Part shown: piece by piece, positions 1-8,905 of the stretch
How positions within the stretch are numbered: the stretch's first letter is position 1
How the letters are laid out: each line of letters begins with the position of its first letter
Assembly (NCBI GenBank): GCA_027451405.1
Contig: DAIDJM010000032.1
Coordinates: 1 to 46,070, forward strand
DNA from: Acetobacteraceae bacterium
GTDB taxonomy: Bacteria > Pseudomonadota > Alphaproteobacteria > Acetobacterales > Acetobacteraceae
Direction of reading: 5' to 3'
Length of the DNA: 46,070 bases
The notes under the pieces: generated by a model
What the model was told of the DNA's origin: nothing
The model's database searches: none
What the model saw: the letters and a program-made list of their open reading frames with translations, nothing else
Program-made: the position numbers and the translations under genes

Positions 1-1226
1 GTGATGCCCGCCCCGTCGGTGACGTCCACGCTCACCTGGTCGAGCTCGGCCGAGGCCATCTGCGAGGCCACCGCGCGCTTCCACACCAGCTCGTAGAGCC
101 GGCGCTGATCCGGGGTGAGGAAGCGGCCGACCTGGTCCGGGGCGCGGGCGACATCGGTGGGGCGGATCGCCTCGTGCGCTTCCTGCGCGTTCTTGGCCTT
201 CTGCGTGAATTCGCGCGGCGCCACCGGCAGGTAGTCCGGGCCGAAGCCGGCGCGGACGTGATCGCGGATCGCAGCCACGGCCTCGCCGGCCATCTGCACC
301 CCGTCGGTGCGCATATAGGTGATGAGCCCGACCGTCTCGCCATGCAGATCGACGCCCTCATAGAGCTGCTGCGCGACGCGCATCGCCGCCTGCGCGCCCA
401 TATGCAGCTTGCGGCTCGCCTCCTGCTGCAAGGTCGAGGTGGTGAAGGGCGGCGGCGGATTGCGTTTCACACGCCGCCGCTCGACCGAGGCGACCGCAAA
501 GCGCCCCGCCTCCACCGCCGCCTTCGCCGCCGAGGCCAGCGCCTCGTTGTTCAGATCGAACTGGTCGAGCTTTTTCCCGTCGAGATGCGTCAGCCGCGCC
601 GTGAAACTGGCGCCCTTGTCCGTCGTGAACACCGCCTCGACGGTCCAGTATTCGCGCGGAACGAACGCCTCGATCTCCGCCTCGCGCTCGCAGACGAGCC
701 GGAGTGCGACCGACTGCACGCGCCCCGCGCTGCGGCTCCCCGGCAGCTTGCGCCACAGCACCGGCGAGAGCGTGAACCCGACCAGGTAATCGAGCGCGCG
801 CCGCGCCAGATAGGCCTCGATCAGCGGCTGATCGAGATCGCGCGGATGCGCCATCGCCCGCTGGATCGCCGTCTTGGTGATCTCGTTGAAGGTGATGCGC
901 CGGACATCCACCCCGCGCAGCGCGCGCGCCTCCTCGAGCATGGCCCGCACATGCCAGGAGATCGCCTCGCCCTCGCGATCCGGGTCGGTCGCGAGGAACA
1001 GCCGCTTGGCCCCTTTGAGGGCTTTCGCGATCGCGCCGACCTGCTTCTGGCCGCGCTCATCGGCCTGCCAGAGCATCGCGAAATCCTCGTCCGGCCGCAC
1101 CGACCCGTCCTTGGGCGGCAGGTCGCGCACATGGCCGAAGCTGGCGAGGACGGTGTAACCGTCGCCCAGATATTTATTGATCGTCTTGGCCTTGGCGGGG
1201 CTCTCGACGACGACGACGTCCGACAT
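1..1226 (-). CDS. topA: DNA topoisomerase I, 3' end outside window
   Basis: Type IA topoisomerase that relaxes negative supercoils through a covalent tyrosine-DNA intermediate. The product begins MSDVVVVESPAKAKTINKYLG, the standard Toprim start. It continues through ATDPDREGEAISWH, the Toprim acidic motif, and GLITYMRTDG, with the catalytic tyrosine at residue 304. About 408 residues are inside the window; the zinc-ribbon C-terminal part lies beyond position 1. The start is the ATG at 1226-1224, immediately before the conserved Toprim strand. The gene is downstream of dprA with an 84 bp gap that holds an intergenic repeat. The family assignment is certain; only completeness is unknown. Confidence 0.96.
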   Translation of the reverse strand, partial: MSDVVVVESPAKAKTINKYLGDGYTVLASFGHVRDLPPKDGSVRPDEDFAMLWQADERGQKQVGAIAKALKGAKRLFLATDPDREGEAISWHVRAMLEEARALRGVDVRRITFNEITKTAIQRAMAHPRDLDQPLIEAYLARRALDYLVGFTLSPVLWRKLPGSRSAGRVQSVALRLVCEREAEIEAFVPREYWTVEAVFTTDKGASFTARLTHLDGKKLDQFDLNNEALASAAKAAVEAGRFAVASVERRRVKRNPPPPFTTSTLQQEASRKLHMGAQAAMRVAQQLYEGVDLHGETVGLITYMRTDGVQMAGEAVAAIRDHVRAGFGPDYLPVAPREFTQKAKNAQEAHEAIRPTDVARAPDQVGRFLTPDQRRLYELVWKRAVASQMASAELDQVSVDVTDGAGI

Positions 1227-1248
1227 GAAGCGGCCCTTACTCGAGTTT

Positions 1249-1310
1249 GCCTCCGGCGGGCAGGGGCTCTGCCCCTGCACCAAGCTGGGGCCGATAGGCC
1301 CCGGACCCCG
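1249..1310 (+). repeat. Two-hairpin intergenic repeat, copy 1
   Basis: Starts gcctccggcgggcaggggc and contains two stem-loops, one around caggggc-tct-gcccctg and one around ggggcc-gata-ggcccc. It fills the gap between the dprA stop and the topA start. Unlike the other copies, it points against the direction of the gene it follows. Confidence 0.8.
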
Positions 1311-2396
1311 TTACTCCGGGAGGGAGCAGACGCGGCTACCGGGCAACATCTCGATCTTTCCTGCAAGCTCAAGTTGCGTCAGTGCCGCCATGACCGCACC
1401 CGCGGGCTGGCCGCTGCGGCGGATCAGGTCGTCGAGCAACCCCGGCGACGGGCTCAGCAGCGAGGCCACCGCCGCGACCGCCGCACCCACATCGTAATCC
1501 ACCCGGGCTTCCGCCAGGGCGCCGCTCTCCGTCGGCGGCGCCGCGACCTTTGGCAGATTGGCCAACACGTCGTCCGCGCTCTCGGTCAGGATCGCGCCCT
1601 GCCGGAGCAGATCGTTCGAACCGAGCGCCCTCGGGTCCAGCGGCGAGCCGGGAACGGCGAAGATCTCCCGCCCGGCTTCCTGCGCGAATCGCGCGGTGAT
1701 CAGGCTCCCGGACCGCATCGCCGCCTCGACCACCACCACGCCGAGCGACAGCCCCGCGATCACGCGATTGCGCTTCGGGAAATGCCGGGCCTGCGGCGCC
1801 GTTCCGAGCGGTGCCTCGCTCACCACCGCGCCGCGCTCGGCGATCCGCGCCTGCAGATCGGCATGCTCGGGCGGATACGGCATGTCGAGCCCACCGGCGA
1901 TGCAGGCGACAGTCCGCCCGGTATGCAGCGCCCCGCGATGGGCCGCCGCATCGATGCCGCGCGCCAGCCCCGATACCACCACGAGCCCGCGGGAAGCGAG
2001 ATCGGCGCCGAGCGCCTCGGCCATACGCTGTCCCGGCGCCGAGGCGTTGCGGGCGCCGACGATGCCCACCGCGCGATCGGTCAGCGCCGCGGGATCGCCG
2101 AGCACCGCGATGAGCGGCGGCGCATCGGGCAGCCAGGCGAGCGGCTGGGGATAGAGGGGGTCCCCCTGAAACAGGAGCGTGGCCCCGCGCCGGCGAAGCG
2201 CCTCGGCCTCGCGCTCCGCGTCGCGCAGCGTGGCGATCCGGAGCGGCCCGGCCCGGCCCGCCGACCGCGCCAGATCGGGCAGCGCGGCCAGCGCCTCTTC
2301 CGGCGAGGGGAACCGGGCCAGCAGCCGCCGGTAGGTGATCGGTCCCACCCCCTCGCTGCGGGCCAGACGAAGCCGCGCGAGTCGGTCCGGGGTCAC
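1311..2396 (-). CDS. dprA: DNA-processing protein DprA
   Basis: Single-stranded-DNA binding protein that protects incoming DNA and loads RecA during natural transformation. The 361-residue product has an N-terminal helix-hairpin-helix-like segment (EGVGPITYRRLLARFPS). A Rossmann-type DprA domain follows, with VGIVGARNAS, SGLARGIDAAAHRGAL, KRNRVIAGLS and EAAMRSGSLITARFA. The last ~60 residues resemble the winged-helix DprA C-terminus. I chose GTG at 2396 because it overlaps the plsY stop (GTGA); the open frame runs further upstream but only through plsY. With comEC at 35432 the window carries two DNA-uptake proteins. Confidence 0.93.
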   Translation of the reverse strand: MTPDRLARLRLARSEGVGPITYRRLLARFPSPEEALAALPDLARSAGRAGPLRIATLRDAEREAEALRRRGATLLFQGDPLYPQPLAWLPDAPPLIAVLGDPAALTDRAVGIVGARNASAPGQRMAEALGADLASRGLVVVSGLARGIDAAAHRGALHTGRTVACIAGGLDMPYPPEHADLQARIAERGAVVSEAPLGTAPQARHFPKRNRVIAGLSLGVVVVEAAMRSGSLITARFAQEAGREIFAVPGSPLDPRALGSNDLLRQGAILTESADDVLANLPKVAAPPTESGALAEARVDYDVGAAVAAVASLLSPSPGLLDDLIRRSGQPAGAVMAALTQLELAGKIEMLPGSRVCSLPE

Positions 2397-3001
2397 GCCT
2401 TCCTGCCGATCCGCGGCTCGGTCCCGGCAAGCAGCCGCCGGATATTGGCCTCGTGCCGCCGATAGATCAGCGCCGCGATCGCGAGCGGGGCCAGCCACCA
2501 CCAAGGCGGCGACAGCCAGGCGGCGACGAGCGGCGCCACGGCGAAGGCGGCGAGCGCGCCCGCCGAGGAAATGCGGGTCGCGAAAGCCACGATCAGCCAG
2601 GTCGCGCAGGCGGCCAACCCCACCCGCCAATCGAGCGCCAGCAGCGCGCCGAGCCCGGTCGCCACCCCCTTCCCGCCCCGAAACCGCAGCCAGACCGGAA
2701 AGCAATGCCCGATCACGGCGGCGACCGCGGCGAGCGGCATCAGCCAGATGCCGAGGAACAGGCCGACGATCTGCACCGCGGCCGCTCCCTTGGCGCCATC
2801 GAGGAGCAGCGTCGCCGCCGCGAGCCCCCGCTTGCCGGTGCGCAGCACGTTGGTGGCGCCGATATTGCCCGAGCCGATCGCGCGGATATCACCCAAGCCC
2901 GCCGCGCGCGTGAGCAGCAGCCCGAACGGGATCGAGCCCAGCAGGTAGGCGATCAGCGCCGTGCCGAAGCTCATCGCCTCGAGCCGCCACCAGACGCTCA
3001 T
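2393..3001 (-). CDS. plsY: Acyl-phosphate glycerol-3-phosphate acyltransferase PlsY
   Basis: Inner-membrane enzyme that transfers an acyl group from acyl-phosphate to glycerol-3-phosphate, the first step of phospholipid synthesis. The 202-residue, highly hydrophobic product shows the three PlsY motifs: GSIPFG with GSGNIGATNVLRTGK, then GHCFPVWLRFRGGKGVATG, then a C-terminal RRHEANIRRLLAGTEPRIG. The ATG at 3001 overlaps the preceding pyrC' stop (ATGA); an internal ATG at 2974 is also plausible. Its own stop overlaps the dprA start. Confidence 0.95.
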   Translation of the reverse strand: MSVWWRLEAMSFGTALIAYLLGSIPFGLLLTRAAGLGDIRAIGSGNIGATNVLRTGKRGLAAATLLLDGAKGAAAVQIVGLFLGIWLMPLAAVAAVIGHCFPVWLRFRGGKGVATGLGALLALDWRVGLAACATWLIVAFATRISSAGALAAFAVAPLVAAWLSPPWWWLAPLAIAALIYRRHEANIRRLLAGTEPRIGRKA

Positions 3002-4269
3002 CCGAACACGCGCCTCCCCGCCTTCCAGGTGCCGAGCACGCGCCCCTCGAGCGCGCGGCCGTCGAACGGTGTGTTCTGCGCCTTGCCCGGCAGCTTGCCG
3101 GACTGCACCTGCCAGCCGCGATCGGGCGCGAAAAGACAGAGATCGGCGGGCGCCCCCTCGTCCAGCGTGCCGGCGGGACTGCCGAGCAGCCGCGCCGGCG
3201 CGCGGGTGAGGAGGTGGATCGCGCGCGCGAGCGGCAACGCGCCGCCATGGACCTGCGCGAGCGTCACCGCGAGCAGCGTGGCCAGGCCCGTGCCGCCGGG
3301 CGAGGCCTGGGCGAAGGTGAGGCGCTTGTCGTCTGGGTCGAGCGGCAGATGGTCGGAGGCGACGGCGTCGATGGTGCCATCGGCCAGCGCCGCGGCGATG
3401 GCTTGGCGGTCGGATTCGGGGCGCAGCGGCGGCGAGAGTTTGGCGAAGGTGCGCCAGTCGGCAATCGCATGTTCGTTGAGGTCGAAATAAGGCGGCGCGG
3501 TATCGCAGGTGACGTCGACCCCCTCGGCTTTGGCGCGGCGGATGAGCGCGGCGCTTTCGGCCGTGGAGATGTGCGCGAAATGAACGGCACCGCCGGTGAG
3601 GCGCGCGAGCCGGATGTCGCGGGCGATCAGGATGGCCTCGGCGGCGGCCGGAATGCCCGGCAGGCCCATGCGGGTGGCGAGTTCGCCCTCGGTGGCGCAA
3701 CCGCCGGCGGCCAGCGCCGGATCCTCGGGATGCTGCACGATGCGGCCGCCGAAAACGCGCGCATAGGCGAGTGCCAGGCGCATCAGGCGCGAATCGGCGA
3801 TGGCGTGGCCACCGTCGGAGAAAGCAGAGGCGCCGGCCTCGCGCAGCAGGCCGAGTTCGGCCATTTCGCGCCCTTCGCAGCGTTTCGTCACCGCACCATA
3901 GGGCAGTATGGTGAGCGAGCCGGTCTCCTCGCCGCGGGCGCGCAACAGCCGCACGAGGGCCGGATCGTCGATCGCGGGCCGGCTGTCGGGCAGGGCTGCG
4001 AGGGTGGTGATGCCGCCCGCGGCGGCGGCCGCCGCCGCCGAGGCGATCGTTTCGCGATATTCAAAGCCGGGCTCGCCGAGCGAGACGCGCATATCGACGA
4101 GGCCGGGACAGAGCACCGCCCCGTCCGCCTCCAGCACCGGAACCCCATCAGGCGCCGCGAGCCCCGGGCCCCGCGCAGCGATTCGGCCGTCGCGCACGAG
4201 CAGCCCGCCGGAACCATCGAGCGCCGGCGGATCGAGCAGATGCGCGCCGGCGATGAACAGGTCAGACAT
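2998..4269 (-). CDS. pyrC: Dihydroorotase-like protein lacking the HxH metal motif (PyrC')
   Basis: 423-residue amidohydrolase-fold protein of the dihydroorotase family, following pyrB with an 8 bp overlap. Where active dihydroorotases have DxHVHLREPG it reads [11 protein letters not shown] (residues 58-68), so both zinc-ligand histidines are replaced. The later SDHAPH segment reads SDHLPL. The HISTAES motif is intact (FAHISTAES). In pseudomonads such a non-catalytic PyrC' is a structural partner of aspartate transcarbamoylase, and the overlap with pyrB fits that role here by inference. A functional dihydroorotase should then exist elsewhere in the genome. An unusual but active enzyme cannot be excluded from sequence alone. 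Confidence 0.9.
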   Translation of the reverse strand: MSDLFIAGAHLLDPPALDGSGGLLVRDGRIAARGPGLAAPDGVPVLEADGAVLCPGLVDMRVSLGEPGFEYRETIASAAAAAAAGGITTLAALPDSRPAIDDPALVRLLRARGEETGSLTILPYGAVTKRCEGREMAELGLLREAGASAFSDGGHAIADSRLMRLALAYARVFGGRIVQHPEDPALAAGGCATEGELATRMGLPGIPAAAEAILIARDIRLARLTGGAVHFAHISTAESAALIRRAKAEGVDVTCDTAPPYFDLNEHAIADWRTFAKLSPPLRPESDRQAIAAALADGTIDAVASDHLPLDPDDKRLTFAQASPGGTGLATLLAVTLAQVHGGALPLARAIHLLTRAPARLLGSPAGTLDEGAPADLCLFAPDRGWQVQSGKLPGKAQNTPFDGRALEGRVLGTWKAGRRVFG

Positions 4270-5194
4270 TGCGGGTGCTACGCCGCGCGAGCGTGTCGAG
4301 CACCGCCATGCGCACGGCGACGCCCATCTCGACCTGTTCGGCGATCAGGCTGCGCGCGGGATCGTCGGCGACCGCGCTGTCGATTTCCACGCCCCGATTC
4401 ATCGGGCCCGGATGCATGACGAGCGCATCCGGCTTGGCGAAGCCGAGCGTCTGCGCATCCAGCCCATAGAAATGGCGGAACTCGCGCGCGGAGGGCACGA
4501 GGCCCGCCGCCATGCGTTCACGCTGCAAGCGCAACATCATGACGATGTCGGCATCTTTGAGCCCGAGCGGCATCTCGTGGAAAATCTCGACGCCGAGCTC
4601 GCTGATCGCGGCCGGCATGAGCGTCGGCGGCCCCACGAGACGGACGCGGGCGCCGAGCGTGGTGAGGAGATAGATGTTGCTGCGCGCGACACGGCTGTGC
4701 GCGATGTCGCCGCAGATCGCGACGACGAGCCCTTCGAGCGTGCCGCGATGGCGGCGGATCGTGAGCGCGTCGAGCAGCGCCTGGGTCGGATGTTCGTGCG
4801 TGCCGTCGCCGGCATTGATGACGGCGGCATCGACCTTCCGCGCGAGCAGCGCCGGCGCGCCGGATTGATTGTGGCGGACGACGAGCAGATCGCAATTCAT
4901 GGCGTTCAGCGTGACCGCGGTGTCGATCAGCGTCTCGCCCTTGTTCACAGAGCTGGTCGAGACCGACATGTTGATCACATCGGCGCCGAGCCGCTTGCCG
5001 GCGAGTTCGAAACTCGTGCGGGTGCGGGTGCTGTCCTCGAAGAAGAGATTGATCAGCGTGCGGCCGCGCAGCAGATCGCGCTGGGTTTTGCCGGAACGGT
5101 TGAGCAACGCATAGGCTTCGGCCAAATCGAGCAGCGCGGTGATCTCGGGGGGCGAGAGGCCCTGAATCGCGAGCAGATGGCGGGGGGCAGGCAC
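4262..5194 (-). CDS. pyrB: Aspartate carbamoyltransferase catalytic subunit
   Basis: Condenses carbamoyl phosphate and aspartate in the second step of UMP synthesis. The carbamoyl-phosphate loop [12 protein letters not shown] lies near residues 52-63, followed by [15 protein letters not shown] and the C-terminal MHPGPMNRG. The product is 310 residues with the GTG at 5194, normal for the family. The open frame extends to 5443 without homology, through degenerate repeat sequence, so I reject the longer form. It overlaps pyrC' by 8 bp and heads the pyrB-pyrC'-plsY-dprA-topA run. No attenuator or PyrR site was recognised upstream. Confidence 0.94.
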   Translation of the reverse strand: MPAPRHLLAIQGLSPPEITALLDLAEAYALLNRSGKTQRDLLRGRTLINLFFEDSTRTRTSFELAGKRLGADVINMSVSTSSVNKGETLIDTAVTLNAMNCDLLVVRHNQSGAPALLARKVDAAVINAGDGTHEHPTQALLDALTIRRHRGTLEGLVVAICGDIAHSRVARSNIYLLTTLGARVRLVGPPTLMPAAISELGVEIFHEMPLGLKDADIVMMLRLQRERMAAGLVPSAREFRHFYGLDAQTLGFAKPDALVMHPGPMNRGVEIDSAVADDPARSLIAEQVEMGVAVRMAVLDTLARRSTRNV

Positions 5195-5225
5195 GGGGGC
5201 GGACCTTGGCGGCTCGGGGGTGACG

Positions 5226-5440
5226 AGGCAAGGGCCTCCGGCGGCCAGGGGCTTTACCCTCTCGCCATCGGTGCTTGAACCGCTGCGAGCCCTCTGGGCC
5301 CGGAAAGCCGCAGCCCTGCTTCGTCGAGTGGGGTTCCCACGCCATCCCCATACGATCAAACTCGACGTATCTGGGGCCGCCGGCCCCATCGGTGGTGGGC
5401 GAGGCAGGCCAAGCCTTGCCTGCCCGCCGAAGGCAAGGAG
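5226..5440. repeat. Degenerate intergenic repeat remnants between pyrB and the peptidase gene
   Basis: The 254 bp divergent gap between pyrB and the prolyl oligopeptidase contains pieces resembling the two-hairpin repeat: gcctccggcggccaggggct near 5235 and gccttgcctgcccgccgaag near 5414. They are diverged and not a full copy. Both promoters must also lie in this gap, but none is clear. Confidence 0.4.
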
Positions 5441-5448
5441 CAACCATC

Positions 5449-7620
5449 ATGCGGCTCACCCTGGCGCTCGCCAGTCTTTCCGTCTCGACCGCTGCCATTG
5501 CCGCGCCGCAACTCTCGCCGCCTCCCCTATTCCCGCCCGGCAACACCGTCGACCTCATGCACGGCACCCAGGTCGCCGACCCCTACCGCGCGCTCGAGAA
5601 CGGCAGCGACCCGAAGGTGCAGGCCTGGGCCGCTGCCGAGAATGCCCGCACGCGCGCCTATCTCGACGCGCTCCCGGGCCGCGCCGCCGTGGCCGCCAAA
5701 TTGTCCGCGCTCACGCACGCGAAAAGCCCGAGCGACCGCGATCTGATCGCCCGTGGTGACAAGATTTTCGAGCTCTACGACGATCCGGCCAAGCAACAGC
5801 CGGCGCTTGCCAGCCTGGATGCGCAGGCCGATCCGGGGTCGCGCAAGCTCGTGCTCGATCCGAACGCGCTCGACGCCAAAGGCCGCATCGAAATCGACTG
5901 GTACGTCCCCTCGCCCGACGGCACGCGCGTCGCGGTCTCGCTATCGCGCAACGGCAGCGAGGACGGCACGCTGCATGTCTACGACGTGGCCTCGGGACAC
6001 GAGATCGAAGCGCCGATTCCGAACGTGCAATATCCGACCGCGGGCGGCTCGCTCGCCTGGACAAAGGACGGCAAAGGCTTCTGGTACACGCGCTATCCGG
6101 GGGATAATGCGCCTGAGAGCGAGCGGCATTTCCACCAGGCGATCTATTTTCACAATATCGGCAGTGATGCCGCGCGCGACCCGCTCGTGCTGGGCGCGCA
6201 ACAGGGCGTGCCGCGCACCGGCGAAATTTTCCTCGACGGCAGCCGCGGCAGCGAGGACGCGCTCGCCTCGGTGCAGCTCGGCGATGGCGGGCAATGGCAA
6301 CATTGGATCCTGCCGCCCAACGGCAGCGCGCGACAGATCGGCACTTATGCGGACCATGTGATCGGCGGCGCCGTGCTCACCGCGGACGGCACGATCTACG
6401 CGGTGTCGCGGCTCGACGCGCCGATGGGGAAGGTGCTGCGGCTCGACGCGCCCTATGCGGGCGGTTTCGCCAAAGCGCGCGTGATCGTGCCGGCGCAGAC
6501 CGACGCCGCCATCATCGATGGCGGCGAGTTCGGCACCCCGCTGGCGGTTTCCCCAAACCGGCTGTTCGTCAATCGCGTGGCCGGCGGCCCGAACGAAGTC
6601 ACGGTCTATGACCATGCCGGCCAGGGTCCGGAGAAGCTCGCGCTGCCCCCGGTTTCAGGGGTGAGCGAAATCGATGCGCTGCCGACCGGCGGCGCGCTCA
6701 TGGATATCAGCACCTACCTGCAGCCGCGCTATTTCGTCCGCTGGGACCAGGGCCGTGTGACGCGCACGAAACTCACCGAGACGGCACCCTACGATTTCTC
6801 GGATTGCGAGGTGCGGCGTATTTTCGCAACCTCCAAGGACGGCACCAAGGTGCCGGTGTCGGTGGTGATGCGCAAAGGAACCCGCCTCGATGGCAGCCAT
6901 CCTTTGCTGCTGACCGGCTATGGCGGATTCGGCATCAGCAGCTCGCCTTCGCATCTCGGCAGCATGGACTGGCTTTGGATCAAGGGCGGCGGGATTTTCG
7001 CCGAAGCCAATATCCGCGGCGGCGGGGAGTATGGCGAAGCCTGGCACCAGCAGGGTATGCTGCTGCACAAACAGAACGTGTTCGACGATTTCGCGGCCTC
7101 GGCCGACGCGCTGATTTCGCTCGGCTACACAAACCACGACAAGCTCGCGCTGATCGGCGGATCGAATGGCGGCCTGCTGATGGGCGCCACGATCACGCAA
7201 CACCCGTCGCTCGCGCGCGCCGTGGTGTCGCTCGTCGGCATCTACGACATGGTGCGGCTGGAGACCGACCCGAATGGCGCCTTCAACACGACCGAGTATG
7301 GGACGGTGAAAAATCCTGCTGATTTCGCGGCGATATATGCCTACTCGCCCTATCACCATGTGCGGAAGGGCACACCCTATCCGGCGGTCCTGTTCACCGA
7401 GGGGCTGAATGACGGGCGGGTCAATCCGATGCAGTCACGCAAATTCGTCGCCGCCCTGCAGGCGGCGACAAGCTCGACCCGACCAATCCTGCTGCGCATC
7501 TCGAAAGGCGCGGGACACGGCATCGGCTCCTCGCTGAGCGAACAGATCGGGTTGCGGACCGATATCGTGATGTTCCTGTTCGATCAGATCGGGATGGATG
7601 CTAAAGCGGCGGCGAGCTGA
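5449..7620 (+). CDS. Prolyl oligopeptidase, secreted (S9A)
   Basis: Serine peptidase that cleaves after proline in short peptides. The 723-residue product starts with a signal peptide (MRLTLALASLSVSTAAIAAP), so it is probably periplasmic. A beta-propeller region follows (about 90-430), then the alpha/beta-hydrolase domain. The catalytic triad is visible: Ser572 in GGSNGG, Asp655 in EGLNDGRVNP and His690 in GAGHGIGSS. The start is the ATG at 5449, preceded by AAGGAG 8 bp upstream; the open frame to 5275 lies before the signal peptide and is rejected. Downstream comes an intergenic repeat. Confidence 0.95.
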   Translation: MRLTLALASLSVSTAAIAAPQLSPPPLFPPGNTVDLMHGTQVADPYRALENGSDPKVQAWAAAENARTRAYLDALPGRAAVAAKLSALTHAKSPSDRDLIARGDKIFELYDDPAKQQPALASLDAQADPGSRKLVLDPNALDAKGRIEIDWYVPSPDGTRVAVSLSRNGSEDGTLHVYDVASGHEIEAPIPNVQYPTAGGSLAWTKDGKGFWYTRYPGDNAPESERHFHQAIYFHNIGSDAARDPLVLGAQQGVPRTGEIFLDGSRGSEDALASVQLGDGGQWQHWILPPNGSARQIGTYADHVIGGAVLTADGTIYAVSRLDAPMGKVLRLDAPYAGGFAKARVIVPAQTDAAIIDGGEFGTPLAVSPNRLFVNRVAGGPNEVTVYDHAGQGPEKLALPPVSGVSEIDALPTGGALMDISTYLQPRYFVRWDQGRVTRTKLTETAPYDFSDCEVRRIFATSKDGTKVPVSVVMRKGTRLDGSHPLLLTGYGGFGISSSPSHLGSMDWLWIKGGGIFAEANIRGGGEYGEAWHQQGMLLHKQNVFDDFAASADALISLGYTNHDKLALIGGSNGGLLMGATITQHPSLARAVVSLVGIYDMVRLETDPNGAFNTTEYGTVKNPADFAAIYAYSPYHHVRKGTPYPAVLFTEGLNDGRVNPMQSRKFVAALQAATSSTRPILLRISKGAGHGIGSSLSEQIGLRTDIVMFLFDQIGMDAKAAAS

Positions 7621-7631
7621 GGTTGAGGCGT

Positions 7632-7699
7632 GCCTCCGGCGGGCAGGGGGCTTTGCCCCCTGCCCCCCTTCACTGGGGCCAAAAGGCCCCAGACCCCCG
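7632..7699 (+). repeat. Two-hairpin intergenic repeat, copy 3
   Basis: Begins gcctccggcgggcaggggg 12 bp after the peptidase stop and shows both stem-loops (caggggg-ctttg-ccccctg and tggggcc-aaaa-ggcccca). It points in the same direction as the gene it follows. Confidence 0.85.
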
Positions 7700-7956
7700 G
7701 CGCCAAGAACCGAGATGGAGGCGCGCAACGGGTCGCAAAAAGCATCCGAGATGCTTACCGGGTCATGGCAATGTAAGCGACCAACCTACGGGCCAGATAT
7801 CAAGCCGCTCAAGGTGGTTTTTTTCCCATGCGGCAACCTGCGGCCGCCACGCCGGACCCTCCGCGACCACGGTCGCTGGCTGGAAATATTCGATTCCGCC
7901 AACGACTAGAGCGGTGCCGCGGAAGGTGGAATCTGAAGCGCCCCCCAATTCGACCC
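7700..7956. other. Non-coding gap between two converging repeats
   Basis: Part of a gene-free stretch of about 405 bp (7621-8025). It holds a small hairpin (aagcatc-cga-gatgctt near 7740). On the minus strand there is a TTG-initiated open frame of 61 codons (7763-7948) ending in EKNHLERLDIWPVGWS. I do not recognise that frame and would not call it a gene without homologues. Confidence 0.5.
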
Positions 7957-8018
7957 GGGGTCTGGGGCCTTTCGGCCCCAGTGGGGTGCAGGGGCAAAGC
8001 CCCTGCCCGCCGGAGGCC
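7957..8018 (-). repeat. Two-hairpin intergenic repeat, copy 4
   Basis: Read on the minus strand it begins GCCTCCGGCGGGCAGGGGC 8 bp after the motA stop and contains both hairpins. It is inverted relative to the copy at 7632, so the two face each other between two convergent genes. Confidence 0.85.
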
Positions 8019-8025
8019 CGCCCCG

Positions 8026-8895
8026 TCAGGCCGCAATCTGCACGTTCTGCACTGCGGTCTCGAGTTCCGAGAAGCTCGGCATGTGCGCGTTCGGTACCAT
8101 CTTCCGCCCCGTCTCGACGCTGACTTGCGGCGCGTTGCCGTGCAGGTGCGAGACCAGGACGGCCCGGATCACCTCGGAGAATTTCGAATCCGCCTCGACG
8201 ATGCCGCGCATGCGCGACGCGAAGGGTGCGGCGACGCCGTAGGCCAGCAGCACGCCGAGGAACGTGCCGACCAGCGCCCCGCCGATCATTTCTCCGAGCA
8301 CGCGGGGCGGTTCGTCGATATGGCCCATCGTCTTGATCACGCCGAGCACGGCGGCGACGATGCCGAGCGCGGGCAGCGCGTCGGCCATGGTCTGGATCGC
8401 GTGGCTCGGATGCAGCTCCTCGTTGAGCGTCTTCTTGAGCTCGCGCGCCATCACGTCTTCGATCTGGTGCGGATCGTCGGCATTCATGCCGATCATGCGC
8501 AAATAGTCGCAGATCAGCGCGGTCGCGTGGTGGTTTTTCAGGATTTTTTCGTAATGTTTGAAGGCCGGACTTTCTTCCGGCTTTTCGATATGCGGCTCGA
8601 GCGCCATGGCGCCGCGCTGGCTGGCAAGCCGCGTGAAGTAGAAGAGCAGCGACAGCAGCTCGATATAATCGTTCTTGCGGAAGCGCTCGCCTTTCAGCAC
8701 CTGGGCAACGCCGCCGAGCGTGTGTTTGATGTCGCCGATCGAGTTGGCCATGATGAAAGTGCCGATAGCGGCGCCGAGGATGGTGAGCAGCTCGAACGGC
8801 ATGGCGGCCGCGAGCGGACCGATGGCGCCGCCCGAGGCCACGAAGCTGCCGAAGACGCAGGCGAGCAGAAAGCCCAGTCCGCCGAGTGCAGGCAT
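8026..8895 (-). CDS. motA: Flagellar motor stator protein MotA
   Basis: Proton-conducting stator subunit in the inner membrane. The 289-residue product has the MotA pattern: two N-terminal membrane helices (LGFLLACVFGSFVASGG; PFELLTILGAAIGTFIMANS), a large cytoplasmic loop, and two C-terminal helices (DALPALGIVAAVLGVI; MIGGALVGTFLGVLLAYGVAAP) with the conserved prolines. The ATG at 8895 is preceded by GGAGAGGA. It follows motB by 10 bp, so the order is motB-motA rather than the usual motA-motB. No other flagellar gene is in the window. Confidence 0.94.
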   Translation of the reverse strand: MPALGGLGFLLACVFGSFVASGGAIGPLAAAMPFELLTILGAAIGTFIMANSIGDIKHTLGGVAQVLKGERFRKNDYIELLSLLFYFTRLASQRGAMALEPHIEKPEESPAFKHYEKILKNHHATALICDYLRMIGMNADDPHQIEDVMARELKKTLNEELHPSHAIQTMADALPALGIVAAVLGVIKTMGHIDEPPRVLGEMIGGALVGTFLGVLLAYGVAAPFASRMRGIVEADSKFSEVIRAVLVSHLHGNAPQVSVETGRKMVPNAHMPSFSELETAVQNVQIAA

Positions 8896-8905
8896 GGGTC
8901 CTCTC

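Noticed and set aside
174-2465. 763-codon open frame on the plus strand
   Set aside because: It lies antisense to topA and dprA, is Arg/His-rich and has no recognisable motifs; a high-GC shadow.
7763-7948. 61-codon minus-strand open frame in the 7.6-8.0 kb gap
   Set aside because: TTG start, no ribosome-binding site and no recognised homology; left as part of the non-coding gap.
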